Shown here: positions 45,564-53,952 of the stretch, piece by piece
How the letters are laid out: every line of letters starts with the position of its first letter
Numbering within the stretch: position 1 is the stretch's first letter
Source of the DNA: Kiritimatiellia bacterium
GTDB lineage: Bacteria; Verrucomicrobiota; Kiritimatiellia; RFP12; UBA1067
NCBI GenBank assembly: GCA_017403825.1
Contig: JAFRDO010000048.1
Coordinates: 1-59,129, forward strand
DNA length: 59,129 nt
Direction: 5' to 3'
Notes under the pieces: generated by a model
Database searches by the model: none
Told to the model about the DNA's origin: nothing
The model's input: the letters and a program-made list of their open reading frames with translations, nothing else
Program-made: the position numbers and the translations under genes

Positions 45564-47722
45564 AACGACCGATCTTTCTTTTTGCCATGTTGTCACTCCT
45601 GACGGCAAACGCCGCCAGAGTGGACGTGTCAGTATTGGCGTTTGATGCGCGGGGTTGGAAGCTCGATTCGCAGTTCGCCGACATCATGGGGTCTCCGTAT
45701 CTGTTGGCGCACGGGTGCGGTGTTCGCGTCCTTGATGCCAGGGCGTCGGTCGAGATCCCGGAGTCCGGCACGTGGCGCGTCTGGGTGCGCAACAGGTGTT
45801 GGGTGAAGGGGGCGGGATTCTTCAAGGTCGCGGTCAATGGCCGCGAGTTGGAGCATGTTTTCGGCGCCGGCCGGAGCGACTGGTCCTGGGAGGACGGCGG
45901 AACGGTGACGCTGGAGAAGGGCATCGCCGTTCTCTCGCTTGTGGACAAGGATGGGTTCGACGGACGCTGCGCCGGCATCGTGCTGACGAATGACGGAACC
46001 GTTCCGGAAGGTCCGCTTGCGCCGCCGGACGAGGTTGCGGAGACTATCGTTTCCGACTTTACGGTTGTAGGCGGAGGGTTGCCTGGCACATGCGCGGCGA
46101 TGGCGGCGGCGCGGCGCGGACTTAAAGTCGTGCTCGTTCAGGATCGCCCAGTATTGGGCGGCAACGCCTCTGCCGAGATTCGGGTCTGGTGCGCAGGTGA
46201 GGCGCGATATCCGCTTGTCCGCGAGCTGCGCAGCGTGTTCCTCAACCGTGACGTCAATATGCCTCTCTGCGACGTGCGCCGGATGCGGATCGTCGAGGAC
46301 GAAACGAACCTGACGGTGCGGCTTCTGACCCGTGCCGTCGGGGTAGAGCGAAAGCCGGACGGGACAATTGCCGCCGTCAAGGCGCTTGACCTCCGTCGCA
46401 ACCAGATGGTCAGGTTCGAGTCCCCGCTTTTCTGCGATGCGACAGGTGACGGATGGATCGGATTCTGGGCTGGCGCTGACTGGCGCATGGGCCGTGAGGC
46501 GAAGTCGGAGCACGACGAAAGCTTTGCGCCGGAGAAGGCAGACGCCGATACCCTCGGCGCTTCGATCATGTGGACGAGTGCAGTGGCGAACGCGCCTGTC
46601 CAGTTCGCCGCGCCGTGGGCGGAGCCTTTCGCGCAGGGCGAGACGGCGGTTAACGGCGAGTGGAACTGGGAGTATGGCATCCATCGCGACATGATTGCCG
46701 AGGGTGAACAGATACGCGACAGGCTGCTGCTGGCCATCTATGGCGCATTCTCACGCGCGAAGCGCCTGCCGGAAAACACCAACCGCATGCTGAACTTCTG
46801 TCCGTTCCTGCTCGGCAAGCGCGAGTCTCGCCGACTGCTTGGCGACTGGATCTATTCGGAGAAGGATGTGACGGAGAAGCGCCTGTTTGAGGACGCCATC
46901 GCGTCCGGCTCGTGGAGCGTGGATCTCCATTACGACGACTGCAAACCCGGCGTTGACTTTCTCACCACATGCCGTCAGCCGCATTACGGCCGCTACTGGA
47001 TTCCCTATCGGTCGATCTATTCGCGCAACGTAGGCAACCTGTTCATGGTCGGCCGCTGCTTTAGCTGCACGCATGTCGGCTTGGGCGGTCCGCGCGTGAT
47101 AAACACGCTGTCGCAGCTCGGCGTCGCCGCGGGCGAAGCGGCGGCGATGTGCCGCCGGTTAGGCGAGACGCCGCGCGGCATCTTCGCGCGTGGACACGTT
47201 CGCGAACTGCAGACCCTGCTAGGCGGCGGTTTTCCCGGCGTGCCGGACGCAAGAGAGGTCGGCTGGCGCATCGTTGACGACGAGTCGGAGGACGTGACGT
47301 TCGGCAAGGGATGGGTCATTGGACACAATCCGAACGGAGAACAGGTGGGGGATGTTTCGCATTTCCTCAAGGGTAGCAGCAACTGGAGCCCTGATTACAA
47401 GCCAAACAAGGACGTTGGCGATGTTGTCTATCCGTTGCCGGTCGAGACGCCGGGGAAATATGTGCTTATGGGTCGTGTGCCTTATTTCTACAAGACGCAT
47501 CCCGGATCTTCAACGGCGATGGTCGTTTCCTCTTCAGGAAAGGACACGGCATTCGCTGTTGATCAGGGCATTGCCACCGGGAGTTGGCGGAAGCTTGGCG
47601 TATTCGACCTTGCGCCCGGTGCGACGCTGCGCATCGTCGGCTCGCGTTCGCACGGCACGGTGGCGGCGGACGGCTTCGCGATTTTCAACGCAACAAATGA
47701 AACTACAGGAGTGAACAAATGA
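45560..47722 (+). CDS. Secreted FAD-dependent oxidoreductase
   Basis: 720 residues from ATG 45560, which overlaps the lyase stop by 4 nt. Signal peptide (MKRPIFLFAMLSLLTANA), an N-terminal carbohydrate-binding-like beta domain (about 25-150, ESGTWRVWVRNRCW), then FTVVGGGLPGTCAAMAAARRG (dinucleotide fold, about 165) and VLGGNASAEIRVW, typical of FAD_oxidored (PF12831) proteins. LFCDATGDGWIG and NLFMVGRCFSCTHVGLGGPRVINT complete the FAD site. A second beta domain ends the protein. Substrate likely a sugar or sugar acid from the sialate pathway; inference. Confidence 0.8.
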   Translation: MKRPIFLFAMLSLLTANAARVDVSVLAFDARGWKLDSQFADIMGSPYLLAHGCGVRVLDARASVEIPESGTWRVWVRNRCWVKGAGFFKVAVNGRELEHVFGAGRSDWSWEDGGTVTLEKGIAVLSLVDKDGFDGRCAGIVLTNDGTVPEGPLAPPDEVAETIVSDFTVVGGGLPGTCAAMAAARRGLKVVLVQDRPVLGGNASAEIRVWCAGEARYPLVRELRSVFLNRDVNMPLCDVRRMRIVEDETNLTVRLLTRAVGVERKPDGTIAAVKALDLRRNQMVRFESPLFCDATGDGWIGFWAGADWRMGREAKSEHDESFAPEKADADTLGASIMWTSAVANAPVQFAAPWAEPFAQGETAVNGEWNWEYGIHRDMIAEGEQIRDRLLLAIYGAFSRAKRLPENTNRMLNFCPFLLGKRESRRLLGDWIYSEKDVTEKRLFEDAIASGSWSVDLHYDDCKPGVDFLTTCRQPHYGRYWIPYRSIYSRNVGNLFMVGRCFSCTHVGLGGPRVINTLSQLGVAAGEAAAMCRRLGETPRGIFARGHVRELQTLLGGGFPGVPDAREVGWRIVDDESEDVTFGKGWVIGHNPNGEQVGDVSHFLKGSSNWSPDYKPNKDVGDVVYPLPVETPGKYVLMGRVPYFYKTHPGSSTAMVVSSSGKDTAFAVDQGIATGSWRKLGVFDLAPGATLRIVGSRSHGTVAADGFAIFNATNETTGVNK

Positions 47723-50622
47723 AAAGAACGGTCATTCTCATAATGGCGGCCTTGGCCGCATGTTCCGCAGCTGTTGCGGATGGCGTCTTGACGATAGACG
47801 CCCCTACAGAAGACATCATCTTCACCGACAACGTCGCACTGGCACGAGCGTCGAAGGTGGTGAAGACAGGTGCCTACAAGGCAACGATCAACTACAGCAA
47901 TGATGCGCTATCGTCGTTCGCCGGCGAGATCGAGGTGCAGGAAGGTACGCTCGCCGCACAATACCTTCGGAACTTCGGTACGCCGACGAAGATCACGGTG
48001 TCGTCAGGCGCGACACTCGACCTCACGTCAGAGAACACCAACCCCGGAAACATCGCCTCTACGCCGATCTTCATCGCCGGTACCGGCGTGAACGGCGGCG
48101 GTGCAATCCGCCGCACTGGCGGAGGCGCAATCAATTCGCTGCTCGGTAATTTGACGCTCACGGCCGACGCCTCCATCTGCAACTCCGTTCAGATCGGTTG
48201 CCCGGACCGCAGCGCGAGCGTCTGCAACCTCGAAGGGCACACGCTGACGATCAACGCTGGCATCAGCGGCAGCAATTCCGTATTCTACTGGCCGAGAGGG
48301 TCGTTCAAGAAGAACGATTCGACAGCCGATCCGGGACATATCATTGTTGAGGGCGGTACGTTCTATCCGCGCTACAATGCGATGTCAGGCGGTTCGACGA
48401 ACAATACGCTCACGCTCAAGGACTGCTTGGCCTCCAAAGGCTATGCCAAGCCAATCCTGCGTCTGCGCAACACGGACACGCATATACAATGGAAACTCAT
48501 CGTGGACGGAGACAGTTCAGCGTACATCGAGGACGACGAATCAGGTTCGTCGGATATTCAGAACGTATGGGCAGGTCCGGTGGAACTTCGCAAGCAGCTG
48601 ACCGCCACTCCGAAACAGAATGGTTCGCATCTGACGCTTGCCGGGAACGTGACGGGGCGCAATACCATCGCGAACGCACAATTTGCGAACAACGGGCTTC
48701 TTACTCTGAAGGGCACCAACGAGTTGTTGAAGATCACGAGCAGAAGCGGACGCACCGTGTTCGACGGCGGCAAGACGACTGCGAGCGGCGCAATCGATGC
48801 GACCGCGGGCAGCATCACTTTCAAGGATACGGAGGTCGCATGGGATTCCCCGACAGGACTCTATGCGGCAGGCGAAAAGAGCTGGCCGGTGGATGTTGCC
48901 TTTGAGAACACGTTTGCCTCATGCGAGACAAACGCCGAGGGTGGAGCGAGTTGCCGTTTCTACCTTGGCAGCGATACCTCCTCGAACCCCTCGAAGTATG
49001 GGCGCTTGACGGTATGCGGCGGATCGGTCGTCTCAAACATCTCCATGGCCGTCGGCCACTCAGGCTTCGGCGCGCTGATCATCGCAGGTGCCAATTGCAG
49101 CTATCCTATCTACAACTCTAGCTTCGATTCTCTCGGCTACAATTCCGGCACCTACGGTTATGTGTCGGTGTCGGACGGGAAACTGAAGGTCGACGGCTCG
49201 AAAATCGCGGACAATACAATCTGGTCGTTCTGGGGCTATCAGGGCACAGTGGCGCTTGCTGTCCGCGCAGGGGGCGAGGTCGAGTTTGTGGGTACGCCGT
49301 CGCAGTCGGCTACGCATGTTGAGTTTGGTGCCATCACAGGCGGCAGGTTCTCCGCCTGTCTCTCCGACGGTGCAAAAATGGAGGTGTTGCAGACACTGGA
49401 CTTCGGGCGCAATGCCGTCCGTAACCATGCCGGCGCGGCGGACGTCACGCTCATGGGTACGGGCACGGTTCTCCACGTCGGCAAGTATATGCGCGTGTTC
49501 TGGACGAACGCAGGGGGCGACTTCACGCTGAACATAAACGACGGCGCGACCCTTGCTTCCCCGAATCTCTACCGCCTTGACGGCGGCGCCGGATGCCAGA
49601 TGAAGGTAAACCTGAACGGCGGCATAATCCGCAAGCTTTCCACCAGCAGCTGGTTCTCCAATGGCAGCGACTGGAACGACACCGCCCGTCAGCCGACACG
49701 TGTTACTGTTTACGAAAGGGGATTTACCATCGATACATCGAGCATGTCTGCGGATGTCAATATGGAATACGCCTTCCAGGCTCCGGGAGCTGGCAAGAGG
49801 ATTAAGTCGATTGCGTTGCCGATGGCTAATGCCGATTATGCCAGCGATGTGTTCATGGGTCCGCCCACGGTCAGGATCGCCGGGTCTGGAGAAGGCGCTA
49901 CGGCGTTTGTCGATTACGATGACGTGGGGCACACCAATCGCGGGGTGATCGTCACGTGCCCAGGCTGGGGATATGGCAATGATACCGTGGTTACGATTGA
50001 GTCCGGCAATCGTCAAAGCACCTATATATGTTCCGTTGAGCTTGAGGATCAGCCCGAGACCGGCTGGACTGGGTTCCGCAAGGTTGGTGCGGCTCGACTC
50101 AACATGCACGGCGCGAACACGTATCGTGGCGACACGGAAGTCGTGGAAGGCATTCTCTCCTTCTTGAATACGCAGACTGCCCAGTGCGGCATGCCGCAAG
50201 GGGGCGGCATCATTCTCCACAAGGGTGCGATGATTTCCTTCAATACGGCCAGCGTAGCCGTCACCGTGCCGTTCATTCGCGGCTGCGGCACGACGTCATT
50301 TGGCTACTACACCGTCACCAACGCCGTTGAGTGCTTCGCGACGGATCTCTTGGCCGGCGACCATCTCACGGTCAATCAGCGGATGACATTGGGAGAGAGC
50401 ACGGTCGTCAAGGTGCTTGGCGCAGCAGCGCTCGCGGCATCTGGCGAGACAAAGTTTACGGTCGCCGAGGTCAAGAATGGCCTTTTCTACTCGTCCTTAA
50501 ATCCGCGGCTGGTCTTCGTTGACAACGGCGTTGAGACGGAACCGCAGGAATGGCATGCCGCGGTGAAGGGGAACACGCTGCAGCTGCGGAAGCGCATAGG
50601 TGCCACATTGGTCATTCGGTAG
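47719..50622 (+). CDS. Large secreted beta-structured surface protein with C-terminal IGATLVIR
   Basis: 967 residues with a signal peptide. The body is beta-rich with repeats such as GEIEVQEGTLAAQYL, KITVSSGATLDLTS, LTLKGTNELLKITSRSGRTVFDGGKTT and YRGDTEVVEGILSFLNTQ, the pattern of autotransporter-associated beta-strand passengers. I see no autotransporter barrel at the C-terminus; it ends LRKRIGATLVIR, matching a motif shared with three other proteins here. Probably a surface adhesin or glycan-binding scaffold of the operon. Confidence 0.8.
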   Translation: MKRTVILIMAALAACSAAVADGVLTIDAPTEDIIFTDNVALARASKVVKTGAYKATINYSNDALSSFAGEIEVQEGTLAAQYLRNFGTPTKITVSSGATLDLTSENTNPGNIASTPIFIAGTGVNGGGAIRRTGGGAINSLLGNLTLTADASICNSVQIGCPDRSASVCNLEGHTLTINAGISGSNSVFYWPRGSFKKNDSTADPGHIIVEGGTFYPRYNAMSGGSTNNTLTLKDCLASKGYAKPILRLRNTDTHIQWKLIVDGDSSAYIEDDESGSSDIQNVWAGPVELRKQLTATPKQNGSHLTLAGNVTGRNTIANAQFANNGLLTLKGTNELLKITSRSGRTVFDGGKTTASGAIDATAGSITFKDTEVAWDSPTGLYAAGEKSWPVDVAFENTFASCETNAEGGASCRFYLGSDTSSNPSKYGRLTVCGGSVVSNISMAVGHSGFGALIIAGANCSYPIYNSSFDSLGYNSGTYGYVSVSDGKLKVDGSKIADNTIWSFWGYQGTVALAVRAGGEVEFVGTPSQSATHVEFGAITGGRFSACLSDGAKMEVLQTLDFGRNAVRNHAGAADVTLMGTGTVLHVGKYMRVFWTNAGGDFTLNINDGATLASPNLYRLDGGAGCQMKVNLNGGIIRKLSTSSWFSNGSDWNDTARQPTRVTVYERGFTIDTSSMSADVNMEYAFQAPGAGKRIKSIALPMANADYASDVFMGPPTVRIAGSGEGATAFVDYDDVGHTNRGVIVTCPGWGYGNDTVVTIESGNRQSTYICSVELEDQPETGWTGFRKVGAARLNMHGANTYRGDTEVVEGILSFLNTQTAQCGMPQGGGIILHKGAMISFNTASVAVTVPFIRGCGTTSFGYYTVTNAVECFATDLLAGDHLTVNQRMTLGESTVVKVLGAAALAASGETKFTVAEVKNGLFYSSLNPRLVFVDNGVETEPQEWHAAVKGNTLQLRKRIGATLVIR

Positions 50623-50634
50623 GTCGCACGGAAC

Positions 50635-51516
50635 ATGTGCAGGTCGCTTATTCTGTTGGCTGCGGTCGCGACAAGCGCGACCCTTCCGGTGGCGGCGCAG
50701 GAAACGCTAATCTGTCGGGGCGAGTCGGCGGCTGTCTCTCCCGACGGCGGCTCCATCGCCTTCATGCGCCTTGAGTCACATCGCTTTCAGGTGCTGATGC
50801 GCAATCTGCGGACCGGATCGGAAACCGCCGTTCCTTCCGGTCCCGGGCAGGCGATCATGCCGCGCTGGCGCGGCGATGGTGCGGTTGTCTTTACGGCTGC
50901 AAACGAGACAAAGAGCGCCTTCGCGGCGCGAAACGACAAGACCGGGTGGAACCTCTACCTGTTCTGTGACGGCCAAGTAGAAAGGCTGACGTCCGGCCGC
51001 ATACGCGAAACCTGCGCCGCCTTTGCCCCTGACGGCTCGCTCTACTTCGTCGCCGACGCGACGGACGGCAAGGACATTCCGAGCATCGTCCGCATCGGAG
51101 CCGACGGCAGGCGCGAAACGGCAGTTACGCTTCCCGAAGCGCCCTGCATGTTCGGCGATCCGTCCGTCTCGCCTGACGGCAGCCTGCTTCTGCGTGCGGA
51201 GGCCGCGCGGTACAACCAACCGTGGCGCATTGTCGTTTCACCGGTGACCAACGGCGCCGAGCGAACGTATCTCACGCCGGTTACGATGGCCGCCTATGCG
51301 CCGGCATGGAGCCCCGCTGGGAAATATATCGCGTTTACTGGCTGCCGAGAAGGCGACGACGGCTGGTACGTATACTTGATGCCGGCGAAGGCGGGCGGAT
51401 CGATGAAACGGTTCGCGAAGGGGAAGAATCCGTCCTTTGCTCCGGACGGCCGGACGCTTTTCTACGACCGCGGCGGCGAGATATTCATGTCGCCGGTCAA
51501 GGAAGGAGGCGAGTGA
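50635..51516 (+). CDS. Secreted TolB/PD40-type beta-propeller protein
   Basis: 293 residues, signal peptide ending AAQ. Repeats SPDGGSIAFMR, APDGSLYFVAD, SPDGSLLLRAE, SPAGKYIAFTG and APDGRTLFYDR are PD40/TolB-like propeller blades. Such proteins bind ligands or partners; some relatives are oligogalacturonide or glycan hydrolase-like. No catalytic site was recognised. The following gene starts 2 nt after the stop. Confidence 0.82.
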   Translation: MCRSLILLAAVATSATLPVAAQETLICRGESAAVSPDGGSIAFMRLESHRFQVLMRNLRTGSETAVPSGPGQAIMPRWRGDGAVVFTAANETKSAFAARNDKTGWNLYLFCDGQVERLTSGRIRETCAAFAPDGSLYFVADATDGKDIPSIVRIGADGRRETAVTLPEAPCMFGDPSVSPDGSLLLRAEAARYNQPWRIVVSPVTNGAERTYLTPVTMAAYAPAWSPAGKYIAFTGCREGDDGWYVYLMPAKAGGSMKRFAKGKNPSFAPDGRTLFYDRGGEIFMSPVKEGGE

Positions 51517-51517
51517 C

Positions 51518-52738
51518 ATGCTGAAGCATCTTGTCGCCTTTGGAATCGCGGTCTGCGCCTGTCTCTGCGGTTGGGCGTTTGAGAAGATCGCCTTTATTGA
51601 CGGTAGCGACTATCCGCACGTCTTCGACATCGAGAATGCCGCCGGGACGGAGAGAATCGTCGACCGCGTGCTTGAGACCGGAGCGGACGTGGTCCTGTGG
51701 CGTACTCATTCGGGAGCGATGCCGCGATACAGGAGTGCGCAGGAGGATCTGGATCGCATGGTGTGGCCCGTTGACAAGCGACGCTCCAGCCGCAGCACGT
51801 TGATTAACGGATGGGTGACGCTTTGGGGCAACTCTCCCGACCAGCTGGAGGTCGTGAGGGAACTTTGCTCGAAGCGTCCGCAGGTGCGCAAATGGGGGCT
51901 TCACATGCTGCTGGAGGAGGCCCACTGGCAGTTTATGTATCTGGGGGCATGGAACCTCGAACATCCGCAGTTCTGGTGCCGCAAGCATGATGGCACTGCG
52001 CAGATGTACCACAGTTCGTTCGCCTATCCGGAGGTGCTGAAGCATCGCCTGTCCATCGTGAAGGAGCTGATCGGCTACGGCCCCGACATGATCTACGTCG
52101 ACACTTGCCGAAACGGAGGGTACTTCCTCGCCAACGAGTATGTGAAGCCCTACCTTGACCGTTGGGCGAAGCTATATCCAGGCGAGCCCGTGTCGTCCGA
52201 TCCGTATGATCCGCGTTGGGTGTCCATCGCTTCCGAGGGACGCTACAGGTACTTCAAGGGAATCCGGCGGCTCATAGACGCGTCCGGAAAGAAGATCCCT
52301 CTGCTTGTCGGTGTCGATTCCGTCTGCGCCACGGATGCGGACCGCACGACGACCGCCGTCGGGGTCGACTGGCGGCGCTATGTGAACGAAGGCATCGTCG
52401 ACGGGGTGGTGGTCGCATCGATCGCCGTCGATCCGTCCGATGCCCTCGGCAGCATGGAGCGCTATTTCCGCCGGGTGATGGATTTCGTGAACGGGCGCTG
52501 CAAGGTGTATTTCCCGATCATGGCGTACAACTTCTCGACGCAGCGTCCGGGATACGGGCAGATCTCGAAGTGGGCCGGCGTGAGCGTTGCGGAGGGGCTG
52601 CGGCTCCAGATGGAGATCGCCGTCAGATGCGGCGCTGCCGGCATCGTGATGGAATGCGTCGACCCTGACAACTATCCTGAACGCGACCAGAAGGTGATAC
52701 GGGATTTTGTCGCGGCGGCAAACGGAGGTGAAAAATGA
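51518..52738 (+). CDS. Secreted GHL10-like TIM-barrel protein
   Basis: 406 residues from ATG 51518 (GGAGGC upstream), with a signal peptide. It resembles glycosyl-hydrolase-like 10 barrels: DVVLWRTHSGAMP, YGPDMIYVDTCRNGGYF (possible catalytic Asp), VSSDPYDPRWVSIASEG, MAYNFSTQRPGYGQISKW. Substrate unknown. Overlaps the next gene by 4 nt. Confidence 0.7.
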   Translation: MLKHLVAFGIAVCACLCGWAFEKIAFIDGSDYPHVFDIENAAGTERIVDRVLETGADVVLWRTHSGAMPRYRSAQEDLDRMVWPVDKRRSSRSTLINGWVTLWGNSPDQLEVVRELCSKRPQVRKWGLHMLLEEAHWQFMYLGAWNLEHPQFWCRKHDGTAQMYHSSFAYPEVLKHRLSIVKELIGYGPDMIYVDTCRNGGYFLANEYVKPYLDRWAKLYPGEPVSSDPYDPRWVSIASEGRYRYFKGIRRLIDASGKKIPLLVGVDSVCATDADRTTTAVGVDWRRYVNEGIVDGVVVASIAVDPSDALGSMERYFRRVMDFVNGRCKVYFPIMAYNFSTQRPGYGQISKWAGVSVAEGLRLQMEIAVRCGAAGIVMECVDPDNYPERDQKVIRDFVAAANGGEK

Positions 52739-53700
52739 AGGAACGGGAATTGCGGTGCCTGTACATGCAGCTTGGCCAGCACATGTGGCGCGGGCCGATG
52801 GACACGTTCGACGGCAAGGTGCGCGGCGACGAACGCATGCCTTACGACGACGGGGCGCGTTGGGTCGTTGAGCATTGGAACCGGTTGCATTTTGATGACG
52901 GCTCCTGGCGGCGCATCACGGACTATGCCGCCAAGCGCGGCTTCAATATGATCCAGCTCGATCTCGCCGAGGGCGTGAGATACCCTAGCCACCCGGAGCT
53001 CGCGGTTGATGATTCGTGGTCGCCTGACAGGGTGCGTGACGAGGTCCGCCGCCTTGCGGCGATGGGCGTCGAGCTGATGCCGTCCCTGAATTTCTCCGCT
53101 GCGCACGACATCTGGCTCGGGGAGTATTCGCGAATGCTCTCCACCGAGGAGTATTACCGGGTCTGCTCGGACATCATCGCTGACGTCTGCGAGATGTTCG
53201 GCACGCCGAAGCTCTTCAGTATTGGCTACGACGAGGAATCGCCGCGGCTTCAGCGCAACCAGAACTACTGCGCTTGCCGTCAGGGCGAGCTGTGGTGGCA
53301 CGACCTCCTTTGGTTCGTCTCGCAGGTCGAGCGTCATGGGGTGCGAGCGCAGATGGCGGCGGACTACGCATGGGCGCACCGGGACGAGTACCTGAAAAGG
53401 GCGCCGCGGTCCGTGCTGCAGACGAACTGGTACTATTGCCCCGAGTTCCCGCCTGCGAAGCTGAGGCATCCCGAGGAGCTGCTTACCTATGACGAGCTGG
53501 AGAAGGCGGGTTTTGACCAGTTCCCCGGCTGCAGCAACCATGCCTGTGACACGAACATCGGCGACACGATACGCTACTGCCGCAAGCACATACACCCCGA
53601 CAGGCTCAAGGGCTTTCAGGTTTCGATCTGGCGCTACACCATGCCAGAGTGCGAAAAGCGGCACTTTGACGCCATCGACCAGTTCGCCGCCGCCATCTGA
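52735..53700 (+). CDS. GH20-like TIM-barrel protein without signal peptide
   Basis: 321 residues. No signal peptide, unlike its neighbours, so a cytoplasmic product or a fused/truncated one. Barrel features are YAAKRGFNMIQLDLAEGVRYPSHPEL, FSIGYDEESPRLQ (DE pair like the GH20 catalytic site) and TNWYYCPEFPP. A hexosaminidase-like role would fit a sialoglycan operon but is unproven. Last gene of the operon starting at 41717. Confidence 0.65.
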   Translation: MKERELRCLYMQLGQHMWRGPMDTFDGKVRGDERMPYDDGARWVVEHWNRLHFDDGSWRRITDYAAKRGFNMIQLDLAEGVRYPSHPELAVDDSWSPDRVRDEVRRLAAMGVELMPSLNFSAAHDIWLGEYSRMLSTEEYYRVCSDIIADVCEMFGTPKLFSIGYDEESPRLQRNQNYCACRQGELWWHDLLWFVSQVERHGVRAQMAADYAWAHRDEYLKRAPRSVLQTNWYYCPEFPPAKLRHPEELLTYDELEKAGFDQFPGCSNHACDTNIGDTIRYCRKHIHPDRLKGFQVSIWRYTMPECEKRHFDAIDQFAAAI

Positions 53701-53710
53701 TGCATCGGGC

Positions 53711-53854
53711 ATGAAGTCGACGCTGCCGATGACGCGCGGGGTCGATACGTGGCGCACGCACCGCTGGGTGGGCACGTTCATGCCCGTAGCCGGCACGACG
53801 GACCATCCGCGCGAGATCGGGGACCTCGAGTACTCCAGCGACCCGCAGCGGTAG
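53711..53854 (+). CDS. Short ORF, possible gene remnant
   Basis: 47 residues from ATG 53711 to a TAG at 53852. It contains MTRGVDTWRTHRWVG and DHPREIGDLEYSSDP, which read like the end of a larger protein, but I do not recognise it. No clear Shine-Dalgarno. It could be a decayed fragment; the rest of the 252-nt spacer holds only the promoter at 53900. Confidence 0.3.
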   Translation: MKSTLPMTRGVDTWRTHRWVGTFMPVAGTTDHPREIGDLEYSSDPQR

Positions 53855-53899
53855 CTGCCGTTTCGGCGCATCCCTGTCACTTGCCATAAGCCGCATCGC

Positions 53900-53929
53900 T
53901 TGAACAATAGCGTGCTAATATTGTATAAT
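53900..53929 (+). promoter_or_regulatory. Promoter for the LamG protein-EEP operon
   Basis: TTGAAC (53900-53905), an 18-nt spacer and TATAAT (53924-53929), followed by a short leader with GGAGGG before ATG 53953. Confidence 0.75.
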
Positions 53930-53952
53930 GTGTACCGCACGGAGGGCAAGTA

